64,000 nt of DNA. It comes from Gari tellinella (taxonomy: Eukaryota; Mollusca; Bivalvia; Cardiida; Psammobiidae). Within the stretch, counting starts at the first letter, position 1, and each line of letters starts with the position of its first letter. Position numbers and translations under genes: made by a program. Under the pieces are notes generated by a model, which searched no databases, was not told the DNA's origin, and saw only the letters and a program-made list of their open reading frames with translations. The stretch is from the NCBI GenBank assembly GCA_922989275.2, contig OV277857.1, forward strand, positions 8,494,001 to 8,558,000, given 5' to 3'. Of the stretch, positions 21,801 to 32,149 are shown one piece after another.

Positions 21801-23550
21801 TAAACGAACCCGGCGCTGTACCTTATTAAACACTTTATCCCTTTTACTCTCAATGACGCATTACAACGCGTTTGCAAACAGTTTGGGTCCCTATCGCAGC
21901 GTCTGATCAGGACCCAAACTGTTTGACACACTTATCTATATTTATTAGTTCAATCAATCTTAAATCTAACTTTGAAACGTGTCTTGCAGACAACAAAACT
22001 GAAGCATTCGACAATAAAGCTGTGAAGGAGTAAACATCTCCAAATCATGAAAAGGTTAAACTATCAACTTCTACTTAATCCTCAGATTTATTTAAAATGT
22101 ACTTTTCACCAGGTGAACGTGACACCAATGAAGCAAGGGCCTACCTCGTTGTCAACAATCAACACAAGGTTTGCATTCTGAACACTTATCCTGCCCTAAT
22201 AATGTCTGCTTTGAAATTGTCGTCTGCAAAACTTGTTTATTTAAAATTGGTATGTTTTTATATAATTTCAGAAACCTGAAAACGGGTGGCAAATAGGTTC
22301 GATCCAGATCAGACGCCGCTTCACGTGGCGTCTGATTTGGGCCCATACCGTTCGAAAAAAGTAAATTCGCCATCATCGGGCAAAGGGTTAATGAAATGTT
22401 AAAATGAGCCGTGCTAATCAAAATGATATGGTCATATTCATCTTAAATACGAGTTTCAAGGCTACATGTAGTGGTTATTTAGAGCAAGAAAACAATTAAA
22501 AATGAAGCTCCTGTAGGATATTTCTGTTGTACGTTTGGCTTGCTTTAAACTGTAATCTCATTGTCCATAAACGTAAAAGAGAGGTTTCCACAAATATGCT
22601 CTTGTTTGTCACCAACCCTATGTCATAAAACTAGTATAGACATATGATATCATTGTTTGCTGAGAATTATTCGTGCAGTAAACCCTCTCTGTGACGTCAC
22701 CTCCTTCTTATAAACATTCTCAAACGGAGAATCTAAACCGTCTCGTACGTGAAAAAGTATCTTAACTTGTGAATGAAACCTTCGAATTGGATTGTCAAAG
22801 AAGCAGTATCTGATAAATAAAACAATACCTCGATAACTTTAACTCGCTTGGGTCTTACTTACACATTTGAAAGCTGGAGCTATTAAAATGATACGCAGAA
22901 ATTCGAATCAGTTCGTATAACCCTCCCAAAACACCCCACACACTCCATAATCTGTTTCTAGTACTGAAGACCGGTAAACATTTAAAGCAGCTTAAAAATA
23001 AAGAAGATGTGCCTATGTGTGCATTCTGCTTTACTTCTAGCCTTTTTAAAACTTTCTACTAGGATAAAGACGTATTATAATTATTTCTTATGGTGCGTAT
23101 CCAAGGCTGTATAAAGTGGAACTATACCTCTTTTGATATTCTTTATTATGTATGTATATAACTTGATGCTTTTGCTGTTCATGTAATATGTTAACCAAAG
23201 CCGAAATAAAATTGAGTTGAGTTGAGTTAAGTTAAAGTGGAGGAATACATTCAAGGCGTAGAACAGGCGTATGTATGAAGTATAGTAGTATTACATGCAT
23301 TTATTATCGAGGGCTCAATTATATAGCATATTTCACCCTACAGGTTGATGCGGCAGTTGAGGCATTACACGCTACCCAAGACTTGCAGGGGGGCAACACA
23401 GCAAACCTTCTGCTGAATAAAGGTGATGCTGTCTATGTGACACACCAAGGAGCTGGGACTCACATAGAGGGAGCCGACTACCTTAGAACTACGACCTTCT
23501 CTGGTTTCCTTATTTATCCTGTTGAAGCACCAAACATTGTGGGGAAATAA
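18824..23550 (+). CDS. C1q domain-containing protein 1 (five exons)
   Basis: Exons 18824-19177, 20013-20094, 20920-21102, 22113-22168 and 23344-23550 join into 293 codons plus TAA, with GT/AG at every border and phases 0, 1, 1, 0. The start MVALLNTAVVLFTVMNVLLA is a signal peptide, cut probably before KPSQQ. Residues about 25-105 are a charged coiled coil (LEKRIFHLENENKELI), which suggests trimerisation. Exon 2 is a short linker. Exons 3-5 form the C1q jelly-roll: NIAFTAYLDHDL, then FNRILLNDGNGYNNYTGVFT, PVPGVYSITFFV, RAYLVVNN, LLLNKGDAVYVTH and the closing TFSGFLIYPVE. Bivalve C1q proteins are soluble pattern-recognition molecules; ligand and role here are unknown. A TATA-like GTATAAAC lies at 18717-18724. 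The exon 1 donor (GTACAG) overlaps the edge of a transposon. All introns contain MITEs, yet the frame is intact. Confidence 0.9.
19181..19668 (+). mobile_element. Family N TIR element, copy 2, in C1q-1 intron 1
   Basis: Starts CAGTATTGTCCG right after a TA at 19179-19180 that is part of the exon 1 splice donor. It is homologous, inverted, to 17040-17570. It has a half-deleted P core (GGAGCCAGATCAGACGCCGG then a break). The right end is near GACAGGTCAGAAG. No second TA was firmly located. Confidence 0.7.
20592..20847 (+). mobile_element. MITE family A in C1q-1 intron 2
   Basis: TA-flanked complete copy, 256 bp, with one extra GCGTACGTTT unit near the right end. P core at 20653-20721 is perfect at its centre. 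Confidence 0.9.
21321..21526. mobile_element. MITE family G in C1q-1 intron 3
   Basis: TA-flanked, 206 bp, ends CAGTAAAATATCTCTACTAC and GTGGTCGTAATAGCGGGG. It is almost one long palindrome centred on GAAAGCTCCTTTAGGAGCTTTC, with arms containing TTAAAGCAAGGTGACAG. Confidence 0.9.
21830..22055. mobile_element. TTAA-type MITE, family B-like
   Basis: TTAA at 21826-21829 and 22056-22059 with a shortened P core at 21867-21925 (GGGTCCCTATCGCAGCG). The right side has AAGCATTCGACAATAAAGC, the family B signature. Lies in C1q-1 intron 3. Confidence 0.65.
22288..22353. repeat. Diverged P-core palindrome
   Basis: GATCCAGATCAGACGCCGCT and its imperfect complement, inside C1q-1 intron 4. No clear element ends. 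The rest of 22354-23129 has nothing recognised. Confidence 0.6.
23130..23235 (+). mobile_element. LINE 3'-end fragment with (GAGTT)n tail
   Basis: Ends GAAATAAAATTGAGTTGAGTTGAG, the AATAAA plus pentamer tail usual of CR1-like LINEs. Located in C1q-1 intron 4. Confidence 0.6.
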
Positions 23551-23561
23551 ATGACAATGTC

Positions 23562-23567
23562 AATAAA
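23562..23567 (+). terminator. Poly(A) signal AATAAA of C1q gene 1
   Basis: Canonical hexamer 12 bp after the stop codon. It implies a very short 3' UTR. Confidence 0.6.
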
Positions 23568-23654
23568 ACCAGCCACTGTGAAAGTCTACCTGAAAGTTGT
23601 GTTTGTTTTATATTTTCTAAAAGCAAGCAGACATTGAAATAAAAAGAAATTTCG

Positions 23655-23757
23655 GGAACTTTCTGTTTTACTGTCACCTTGCTTTAAGCTGTCACCTGTC
23701 CTTTATACGATCGATTAGCCTTTGTTTTATTTGTCGTTATACAGATGTTTTACTGTA
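23655..23757. mobile_element. Half copy of MITE family G
   Basis: Only the right half remains (GAACTTTCTGTTTTACTGTC through GATGTTTTACTG), just after C1q gene 1. Confidence 0.65.
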
Positions 23758-23791
23758 TTTTCCGTTATCGATACAATTTTCGACTGCGAAA

Positions 23792-23945
23792 TTACTGGCT
23801 CCGAGGTTATAAAGCCTTTGACTTGAGTCTAAACTCGTTCCCAAGCATTTGATTTGTCAGATTGAGCCTAGGCTCAATTATGACCAATCAAATGCTTGGG
23901 AATACACTCAGACTCAACTGAAAAGCTTTATAACTTCGGAGCCTG
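23792..23945. repeat. Foldback element, family D, copy 1
   Basis: About 150-bp near-perfect palindrome from GGCTCCGAGGTTATAAAGC to GCTTTATAACTTCGGAGCC, centred on TTGAGCCTAGGCTCAA. Arms contain AGCATTTGATTTGTCAG. Other copies are at 31867-32010 and 37035-37165. Confidence 0.85.
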
Positions 23946-23975
23946 GACAGTGTGGCGAGTTGCCAGAAGTTGTTA

Positions 23976-24312
23976 CAGTGTTCCTTACCTACGATGGCCC
24001 TCCCAAAAACGAATCCCTTCAAATAACGACCAATGTCGCATTTCCCTAAACAAGAAAATTATGCATAACCAATTCACGACTTCAATGCCGTCTGCTTAAA
24101 ATTGTCGTTTTTGGTTTTTCTCAAAGTTACATAATTGACATTTTGACAGAAAATAAACGTAATGACGAGTGACAAACAGCTGAATGCAGATCAGACGCGC
24201 GTCTGATCTAGATTCAAGCTGTTTGCAAATTCCCCACTCTATAACAACTCGATCTGAACAACGCACACAAGCTGTGTCTCATGTTAGGTGTCATCGTAAA
24301 GAAGGGGCTCTG
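23976..24312. mobile_element. MITE family C
   Basis: TA-flanked, with CAGTGTTCCTTACCTACGA and GAAGGGGCTCTG ends. Its P core at 24172-24228 is shortened at the centre. Confidence 0.75.
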
Positions 24313-24490
24313 TATCATTGTCATCAGTATCTTCTTTGTCCAAACGTGTAGACAAAGTTATGTCAGTTAGCCATGTTCTGTACAGGAAGGTTTTATACGA
24401 GATAAGAATGTGTTATTGCAATATCGGTCGAACCTCTAAAACTCAAACTCGCTCATGTCGATTTTTGCAACATTTATATCAAACACTTAA

Positions 24491-24729
24491 CCCTTTCACC
24501 GCCAGAATTGCCTAAAGTCGAATTTGCAAACAGTTTTGATCCTGATCAGACGCCGCGTTACGCGGCGTCTGATCAGGATCAAAACAGTTTGACATCCGTT
24601 TCGATATTTCTTATGTCATACTCTCTGAATTCTAACTTTGAAATGATATTGCAGACAATAATATTGAAGCAGACGACACCATAACGGTGTAGGGGTAAAA
24701 AACTCAAAAATAATTTGGCGGTGAAAGGG
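24491..24729. mobile_element. TTAA-type MITE, family B (type copy)
   Basis: 239 bp between TTAA sites, ends CCCTTTCACCGCCA and TGGCGGTGAAAGGG (perfect inverted repeat). P core at 24522-24592 is near perfect (GATCCTGATCAGACGCCGCG). Internal GAAGCAGACGACACC. Confidence 0.92.
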
Positions 24730-24862
24730 TTAAAGGAACATTCTGCTGCGGTATATTTCCACATATATATAAATGTTAAACCCTTTTTTTTTTTTTTAAC
24801 ATAACCACCAAACTTATCATTCGTCTTTTAGGTATAACATTATTTTTAGGGTTTTGTCTTAA

Positions 24863-25110
24863 CTTATTGAGCTCCCATGACGCATACATGCGTCCTTTAC
24901 CAAATGTGTACCTGTGAAGAGTACACTTGTCCTATGCAAAAGCAAAAAGTGAAGGCCCTGATCAGAGGGCTCCTGCAGAAGCCCTCTGATCAGGGACTTC
25001 ACTGTTTGTCATATTGCAATTTATTACAAAAACAACCCTAAAAAATCTAAAATGGACCAGCTTTTATTGCAAACAGGAATTGTCCACTGGAAGTATCAAG
25101 GGATAATGAG
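24863..25110. mobile_element. TTAA-type MITE, family H
   Basis: TTAA-flanked, 248 bp. The palindrome at about 24955-25012 reads AGTGAAGGCCCTGATCAGAG, centred on GGCTCCTGCAGAAGCC. It is a sister of the P core with a different centre. Copies at 38436-38678 and 50497-50745. Confidence 0.8.
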
Positions 25111-25491
25111 TTAAGAAAACCTTATCAAAACCTTACCTTTGTAAGCATAACATAAGCACCCCTCCCGGAGTGTTCGTAACACTCCCGCAAGTTTTTACCT
25201 TTTTGTCCATAAACAGACTACTTGCAAAATTACTTTAATCCGCCTAATTCAACATATATGATAGAGAAAAATTGTTTTCGGTGTAAAATAGTTTTTTCTC
25301 ACATAACTACCCTTGTTTTCTATAGCGAACAACGATTACGAATATCCTTGTCTCCAACATGTGTGAGATCACTTTAATGACGTCACTTTAACGTCACTAT
25401 TCATAACTGCTTTTTGACGTCACCGGGGTTCCAAAAATGCCTATTGCTTTGAAAAATAGCTTAAAATCGTTGGATATGTGAGAAAAAGAAT

Positions 25492-25612
25492 CTGTCACTC
25501 GTCGATGTTTAAGACAAGTTGATCTCAAACTCGTCTAGAATAGAAAAGTTATTTCATTTCAATTCTAGACTCGTTTGAGATCAGCTTGTCTTAAACATCG
25601 ACTCATGACAGA
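25492..25612. repeat. Inverted repeat with 50-bp arms
   Basis: Arms CTGTCACTCGTCGATGTTTA and its complement extend about 50 bp each, separated by a short AT-rich loop. The surrounding 25290-25480 block recurs, diverged, at 27690-27900. Confidence 0.75.
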
Positions 25613-25719
25613 TCCTATATGTCCTCTGATCAGGGTATACGCTAGTAGCTTAGGGCAAATATACTCTTCACTGGAACATTTGACGAAACTATGTTTCAAA
25701 ACTCCTCTGCCAAAGACTT

Positions 25720-26260
25720 CAACATTTGAAAGGCAATAGCTTGGAGAGTGCTCGAACATATGAGGGCAGTATGGGCCTCTAATCTAGACCGCACACTAAA
25801 AGTGAAACTATTCTTGGCTACAGTTGAGTCAGTTCTCATCTACGGCTGTGAGGCATGGACCTTGACTGCTAAACTCACAAAAAAGCATAGAAGGCACATA
25901 TACCAAGATGCTGCGCGCAGTCCATCAGATCAGCTGGAGAGACCATCTAACAAACAAGGAGCTATATGGAAATCTCCCAAAACTCTCAGAGAAATTAAGG
26001 CTAAGAAGATTTAAGTTTGCTGGACACTGCTACAGACATCCAGAACTTCCAACTAGACACCTTGTATTATGACAGCCAAGACAGGGAACTCGTAGGAGGG
26101 GTGGGCAAAGAAAGACCTTCGTAGACGGTCTTTTGGAGGACACCAAGATTAGTAACACAGAGGAAGTTGCAAAATGTATTCTAAACAAAGACGTTTGGAG
26201 GTCCATGTCTACCCGAGGACGTCGGCGGAAGCAGACGGCTCGACAAGAGTGAATGTGGAG
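25720..26260 (+). pseudogene. LINE RT C-terminal remnant
   Basis: Encodes NLDRTLKVKLFLATVESVLI then YGCEAWTLTAKLTK. A frameshift within an A-run follows, and a second frame continues with KMLRAVHQISWRDHLTNKEL, RRFKFAGHCYRHPELP and RGRRRKQTARQE. A TGA replaces a tryptophan in the second frame near 26070. This is the C-terminal thumb and tail of a retrotransposon RT of a different lineage from the 9.3-kb LINE. Confidence 0.85.
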
Positions 26261-26864
26261 TGAAGTGAGTTTCAATGGGCTGAAGCAGGAAGTATGTAAA
26301 AGTCACTCCTTTGTGAACTTTCTGGTTTAATTTCTCTCTGCTTTAACCTGTTGTATGTTTAGAGGGTCGTCACATATTTACAGATCAGTCGTTGAATATA
26401 GACATTCAAATACATTTTGGTACACCTACAGTGATAAAAACTTTATTCTTTTAAAATTTAATTGAAAACGAAGCACAAACGCTAGTAAAACAGTGTAGAA
26501 AAATACTTTTTTGAAAACAAATTCTTACAATTGTCCCATTACCCCATATCCTGTTTCTAGTTTTGAAGATTGATGACCACTTAAAGCAGGTTGTAAAAGT
26601 AAAGCAGAATGCGCCTTAACTTTCAGCTTGCTTTTAGCTTTAATCTGTTATAATAAAGAAATTATTTCTTATTAAATATATTCATAACTGTGTAATAGTG
26701 GACCTATTTCCTTCAATGCAGTATTGAATTAATGGCGTAAAAGGCGTATTTATGGGTTAATGGGTTAAAAAATCAATATCAAAAAGTTTGGAGCTTGATC
26801 TGGCGCAAAATTACCCGGCGTCTGATTAGGCCCCATCGTATTTGCAATGGACGTAAGGTTTTTT

Positions 26865-27209
26865 CAGTGCTCTCTCCCAACAACGACTCCCACCTTACAA
26901 CGACCCTTGCCGAAGTACCCTAAATAGGACAGTTTAGTCTAACGCTTTTACTATTGTAATATCGTCTGCGTAAAATCGTCGTCTGCTATTCCTTTTCAAC
27001 TTTACATATTGAACATTTTGACGAAAAAAAATCTTAATGACGAGTGACAAACAGCTTGGATCTAGATCAGACGCCGCGTAACGCGACGTCTGATCTGGAT
27101 TCAAGCTTTTTGTAAATGTAAACCAAGTTCCCTCCCTATAACGACTCCCTCCGAACAACGCATACTATTTGTGTCTCCCATTGGACGTTGTTGTAGAGAT
27201 GGACCGCTG
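26865..27209. mobile_element. MITE family C
   Basis: Ends CAGTGCTCTCTCCCAACAAC and GTAGAGATGGACCGCTG. P core at 27047-27115. Flanking TA is seen only on the right. Confidence 0.7.
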
Positions 27210-27302
27210 TAGTATAAATGCGTTTATAGGGAAAGAATAACTTTCTCTCAAATGGATTTGGGCATTTAACATATCCACTGCCTTGCCGTGAGAACAACGG
27301 TT

Positions 27303-27372
27303 GTTTGCAACCAGTGTAGATCCTGAACATATCCCGCGTGACGGATCGTCTGATCAGAATCAAATTGTTTAA
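27303..27372. repeat. Decayed P-core palindrome
   Basis: GATCCTGAACATATCCCGCG versus CGGATCGTCTGATCAG: arms recognisable but poorly paired. Confidence 0.5.
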
Positions 27373-27999
27373 CACTCATTTCAATATTGTTCTTATGATA
27401 AAATATCTAGAGTATAAGATTGAGAAATAAAAGCATACGACAATGTTTAAAATAAGTGACATCATGGCAAGTGATGTGTTATTATTACATCTTGTGTAAG
27501 ATGTAATTGGTTGTCCCGTGTGCCATGTTCAGACTGAATTGTCATTAACATCAACATCACACGGTAGGAACTATTATTTTCTGAGTGGCAACCAATCACA
27601 TGCTGAGATTGAAAATACCTTTGAAAAACGTATATTGCCTGTATGACATGACACTTTCACTGTCATTACATTCTCTGCTCGCAATGTTATCATCTTTTCT
27701 CACATAACTACCCGCTGTTTGCTATATCGAACAACGTTCACGAATATCCTTGTCTCCAACATGTGCGAGATAAATTTGTTGACGTCACTCTAACTTTGCT
27801 CCATTTTAAAGACGTTATTACGTTACTTGGATTCCAAAAAAGAACCTAACTTGAAATCGTTGGTTTTGTGAGAATAAGAATGTGTATTTCGTCTATGTTT
27901 AAAACAAATTGGTCTTAAAATCGTCTTAAAAGGCCATAGCTCGTTTAATTACATTTCAACTCTAGACTCGTTTGAACATGACGATAACATATTTAATTC

Positions 28000-28390
28000 A
28001 CGGGTTTATGATGAAATTTGCTGTCAAATTTTAATATGTATTTCAATTGAATGAGCAATATTCAAAAGACATTAATTTAATGCAGTTGCCGTCTCTGTTA
28101 TTCCTAATTAGGTTTGATACAATTCCATTGATACCTTTTCGCACTCAAAATTGCTACAATTAAGTTTTTATAAAATTAGATAATTATCTTGCTGCAGGTG
28201 TTAAGCAAAGCGTGTGTGAAATAAAAATAATTTGCAGACTCTTAAGACAATGACGACTAAACCTTTTGAAGGTGGTGTGCTAATTTGTAACAGGGTAAAC
28301 AGTATGCACGCTACGGATGCATTTGTAAAACCTTCTGTAAATTATTTAATTAAAGTGAGACGCCAAGTCACCACGCTCCTCATCTGGATC
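28000..28390. repeat. Dispersed repeat J, copy 1
   Basis: Shares about 350 bp with 31110-31480 and 32150-32480 (ATTGAATGAGCAATATT, TTTTCGCACT, AATTATCTTG landmarks in the same order). No coding capacity, origin unknown. 27490-27999 holds only scattered repeats. Confidence 0.7.
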
Positions 28391-28764
28391 TAAACTAGCA
28401 TGTTATTCTCGAAAAGAAAAAAGCAGATTAGTCAACAATATTAAAGGTTATCAATCTCACGTTTTGCAAATGGCAATAACGTAGCATGATTAACTTTAAC
28501 TCTTTCAATCCGAAAACTTTTAATGGACTATTAAAATTTCTAATTACGTCTACGTCGTTCTTTTTGTAACTAGTTAGGATTGATTTAAAAATATATTGCA
28601 CCAATGATGAACAGAGTAGACCCTGATCAAATAAATTTCAGCCTACACCTATGTGTATAGTTAGATGAAGACCACATGCTACAAAGAGATGAACCTAATG
28701 ATGGCAAATGTCCAGTCCCGTCTTACTAAACATCGTTTGACAAATACAGTCGTAAGTCAGTGAC

Positions 28765-29105
28765 GAGTTCAGTAAAGAAATCGATGGCCATCGATTGAGA
28801 GTTGGCTACCGGTCTAGTACAAAGGAGAAAACATTTTCTTTCCATATATAACCCGGTTACGCTTAATCTATTATTTTTATTGCAAACAGTTTGGAGCCAG
28901 ATCAGACGCCGGGTAACCCGGCGTCTGATCAGGTTCCAAACTGTTTGCCACTCAGATTAAAACTGGTAGTTTGAATTGTCAAAATGTTGTCATTTTCTGT
29001 ATTTCAATGCAATGCGTTTGCGTTTAAACGAAAGAATTACGTTTTCTCCACTGTATTTCAGACCGGTAGCCATCTCGCAATCGATGGCCATCGATTTCTT
29101 TACTG
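28765..29105. repeat. Inverted repeat with MITE A at its centre
   Basis: Left arm GTTCAGTAAAGAAATCGATG...GGCTACCGGTCT, right arm AGACCGGTAGCCA...ATCGATTTCTTTACTGAAC, about 50 bp each with few mismatches. Confidence 0.85.
28820..29053 (+). mobile_element. MITE family A at a palindrome centre
   Basis: TA at 28818-28819 and 29054-29055. The left end is decayed (CAAAGGAGAAAAC), the right end ACGTTTTCTCCACTG. P core at 28882-28950 is intact. Confidence 0.85.
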
Positions 29106-29682
29106 AACACGCTACAGATACTAAACGTCTGAATTATTGTTTATTTCTTAATCCAATCCCTGTCTTATGACAATTCTTTAGAATTTGTTCAAGGCGATTC
29201 CAAAGATATATCACAAGTAAGGGCTCAGATGTATTTTTTAAAGTTTTGATTTACGATCGCAGAAAAGAATGCCAATTCGTGGCATAAATATCATGTAGCA
29301 ACTCAAAGCAACATAAAATTGAAACTGAAAGCTCGCTCCTGAATGAGCTTTCTGTTTTAGTTTCACGTTTCATAAGACGGGTACGTGATGTCTTATCAGG
29401 TTTAAAACTGTTTAGATAAAAAGTGAATCTCCATTCATTTCAGTAAGCTATCGCATTCTCATACAGTGCTCGCTTTATAGCGTGTGTTGTTCGTGTGTTG
29501 TTCGGAGGGAGATGGTATACATGTACACTCAGTGCAAAAAGAAACGCACATCGTGCTCAAATGCAGATTAAGATACCCTTTTTTCAGAAAATTAGAATAG
29601 AAAGACCATATCTCAAGATTTATTTAATTCTGCAACAAGTTAAGAAAAAAATACTCTAAAAATATTGTGCTGCCTTTTAACC

Positions 29683-30175
29683 ATTTCCCTCTTAATGACG
29701 CCAAAATGCGTTTGCAAACAGTTTGGATCCTGATCAGACGCCGCGTACAGTGGAGAATCTGTTATTATTTCCCAATAAACGCGTTTACGCTAAAGCTATT
29801 ATTTGCAGTGCAACCAGTTTGGAGCCAGATCAGACGCCGGGTAACCCGGTGTCTGATCAGGCTCCATACATTTTGCCACCAAGATAAACAAGAATTATCA
29901 GAATTGTCCAAAAGTTGTATTTTTCTACGTTTTAGTGTTTTGCGTTTGCGTACGTTTGCGTTTAAACGGGAAAGAATAACGTTTTCTCCACTGTAACGCG
30001 GCGTCTGATCAGGATCCAAACTGTTTGACACTCGTAACGATTTCATTTAAGTCATCCTACTTTGAGTTTTACTTTGAAAGATCTTGCAAACAACAAAATT
30101 GAAGCAGACGACAATGAAACGGTGAAGGGGTAAAAACCTCACGACTAATTTGGCAGCGAAAGAATTAACTACAGC
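29683..30175. mobile_element. TTAA-like MITE, family B, split by MITE A
   Basis: Left CCATTTCCCTCTTAATGACG, right GGCAGCGAAAGAATTAAC. P core arms at 29712-29745 and 29996-30030 are perfect complements once the family A insert is removed. Internal GAAGCAGACGACAATG. Confidence 0.8.
29748..29993 (+). mobile_element. MITE family A in the exact centre of a P core
   Basis: Flanks read GACGCCGCG-TA and TA-ACGCGGCGTC, so the target was the central TA of the palindrome. 246 bp, with its own P core at about 29810-29878. Confidence 0.95.
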
Positions 30176-30251
30176 TTGTTTAAAACACTGCACCGATTAG
30201 TGCAGGTTGTGATGCTACCAATTCAATAATGATTTAATAATAATTCACAAA

Positions 30252-30662
30252 TGTATGTGTATGTTTATCATGACTTGTACGACCTTGCTGTACAAGCGCG
30301 CTTTTATGGCGACGTGGTAGAGTGCATGACTGCGAACCTGGCGACCCGGGTTCAAACCCGGGTCTGAGCGGATGCTTCTTTATAAGAACACCCGGCTACA
30401 TTTGGCGCCCAACGTGGTTTCTGTGACTGTATATGCTCCGAGTTCGACCCCCAGTCGTTCTCATACCCATATAGAAATTCGGGACGAATTTCAAGTTGTC
30501 GGGGGAGTATGTTACAGTGTGTATGTTTATCATGACTTGTACGACCTTGCTGTACAAGCGCGCTTTTATGGCGACGTGGTAGAGTGCATGACTGCGAACC
30601 TGGCGACCCGGGTTCAAACCCGGGTCTGAGCGGATGCTTCTTTATAAGAACACCCGGCTACA
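30252..30662 (+). mobile_element. TRIM: miniature LTR retrotransposon with tRNA-like LTRs
   Basis: Two LTR copies (30256-30400 and 30518-30662, identical over 145 bp by eye) flank only about 109 bp. Right after LTR 1 comes TGGCGCCCAACGTGG (30403-30417), a standard primer-binding site for a tRNA primer in Ty3-type retroelements. Just before LTR 2 is a GTCGGGGGAG purine tract, the expected plus-strand primer. LTR 2 starts TGTTACAG and ends GGCTACA (TG...CA). Each LTR carries Pol III-like boxes. There is no coding capacity, so it depends on another element. No 5-bp target duplication was found, and the first 8 bp of LTR 1 do not match LTR 2. Identical LTRs imply recent insertion. Confidence 0.8.
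30315..30359 (+). promoter_or_regulatory. A-box and B-box-like motifs in LTR 1
   Basis: TGGTAGAGTGC (30315-30325) resembles an A box. GGTTCAAACCC (30349-30359) fits the Pol III B-box consensus GGTTCRANNCC. The same pair is at 30577-30587 and 30611-30621 in LTR 2. A TTTATAAG TATA-like motif follows at about 30380. Confidence 0.6.
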
Positions 30663-30744
30663 CGTTCCTTCTACATAACAATAATATTTTGATAATAAAT
30701 GTGCGTTTCTTTTTGCGCTGAGTGTAGGTGGGGAACATAATACC

Positions 30745-31066
30745 CTTAGAGTGGTAAGCACAACTTGGCTTACATTTGCAAACAGTTTGAACCAAGATCA
30801 GACAACGCGTAGCGCGGGATCTGATCTGGGTTTTTACTTTTTGTCACTCGTATTTGTGTTTTCTTCTGTATAAATACCGAGGGGTGGTAAACATAACATA
30901 ACTAAACTTTAAAAAAGAAACTGCACACTGCACACTATAATTTCAAGCAGATAATATTGCAGCAGTTGAAGGGTTTGGCATAAATGTCTTGTTTTGGAAC
31001 CAGCGTCAAGTAGTGTTGTAATGTGATAATTGTTGTTCGGAGGGCCGTTGTAAGCAGGGAGCATTG
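30745..31066. mobile_element. Partial MITE family C
   Basis: P core at about 30777-30845 and a right end TTGTAAGCAGGGAGCATTG. The left terminus is decayed. Confidence 0.55.
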
Positions 31067-31109
31067 TAGTTTTGGTTAACGTCGTTTACACGCGAAATTA
31101 ACTTCAATT

Positions 31110-31480
31110 TGCGAAAAGATGCTTTGGTTGATGTTTAATCCACTGGTTTATGATGAATTTTGATTTTAATATGAATTTTAATTGAATGAGCAATATTTGA
31201 AAGACATTTATTTTAATACAGTCACCGTGTCTGTTATTTTTTTTATTCAAATTGGATTTGATGTAATTTTATTGACAACTTTTTCGCACTGAAACTTCTA
31301 GGAACAAACTATGATGAAATTATTATATAATTATCTTGATGCGAGTGTAAAGCAAAGCATGTGTAAATTTTGTTATTAATTAAAAAATATTTTGCAAGTT
31401 CTAAAGACAAATGACGACTTAACTTTCTGGGGTGGTGGGCGAATGTGGTTTAAATGTAAACATTTCTCTCGCTACGGGCA
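31110..31480. repeat. Dispersed repeat J, copy 2
   Basis: Same landmarks as 28000-28390, preceded by ACGCGAAATTAACTTCAA as in copy 3. Confidence 0.7.
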
Positions 31481-31866
31481 ATTTTAAAAACTCCTGCAAT
31501 TATTTTGAATCCAGGTGAGACGCCGAGTAACTCTGCTCCTCACATGGATGAAAACTGCTTACCATTTAGACATCAACAGTGGTCAAACGATTAACACAAT
31601 GAAAGCAAAATATGCCAAAGGTTTTGTGTAACATCTACATTACGACCACTAAAGAGAAGGCTAATTGATTGAATAAATTGTTTTAAGCGGCCAGTAGTCA
31701 CTGATAACCGGAAACAATTCAATAATATAATGGTCGTAAAAGTAGCGTGTTTCTGTACGTTAAAATGTTATATTTGGAATCTTACGACAATACTTATTTG
31801 ATTAAAAAAAGAAACAATTTATTATTTTTCAATGGGCGCGTTTGTGATACCACAATAACATTATTA

Positions 31867-32010
31867 GGCTCCAAGGCTATAAAGTCTTGAGTTGCGTCTG
31901 AAATCGTTCTAAAGCATTTGATTGGTCAGATTTGAGCCTAGGCTCAAATCTGACAAATCAAATGCTTGAGAACAAACTCAGACTCAACTCAAACGCTTTA
32001 TAACCTTGGA
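31867..32010. repeat. Foldback element, family D, copy 2
   Basis: GGCTCCAAGGCTATAAAG to CTTTATAACCTTGG around the centre GAGCCTAGGCTC. Confidence 0.85.
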
Positions 32011-32149
32011 CTCTTGTTATCATCAGGCTCTACACTGTTTGATAAGAAAATATCGTCAGACATTTCAGAGACAGCTGCCATATTCTACTTTCGATTTCAT
32101 TTGTTTAGTTTCGTTTGTCGTTGTTCCCACTTTAGTTATGTTCATTACG

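Larger units (their letters stand above)
29526..30724. mobile_element. Outer TIR element hosting a transposon nest
   Basis: TA-flanked inverted ends CACTCAGTGCAAAAAGAAAC and GTTTCTTTTTGCGCTGAGTG (one mismatch over 27 bp). No transposase frame. The interior is filled by a family B MITE, a family A MITE and a TRIM. The TA target and TIR resemble Tc1/mariner-type elements. Confidence 0.8.

Noticed and set aside
30303..30365. Functional tRNA gene at each TRIM LTR
   Set aside because: A-box and B-box-like motifs are present, but the T-arm has a six-base loop in a perfect GC palindrome, no proper anticodon or acceptor stem forms by eye, and the copies sit within LTRs next to a primer-binding site.
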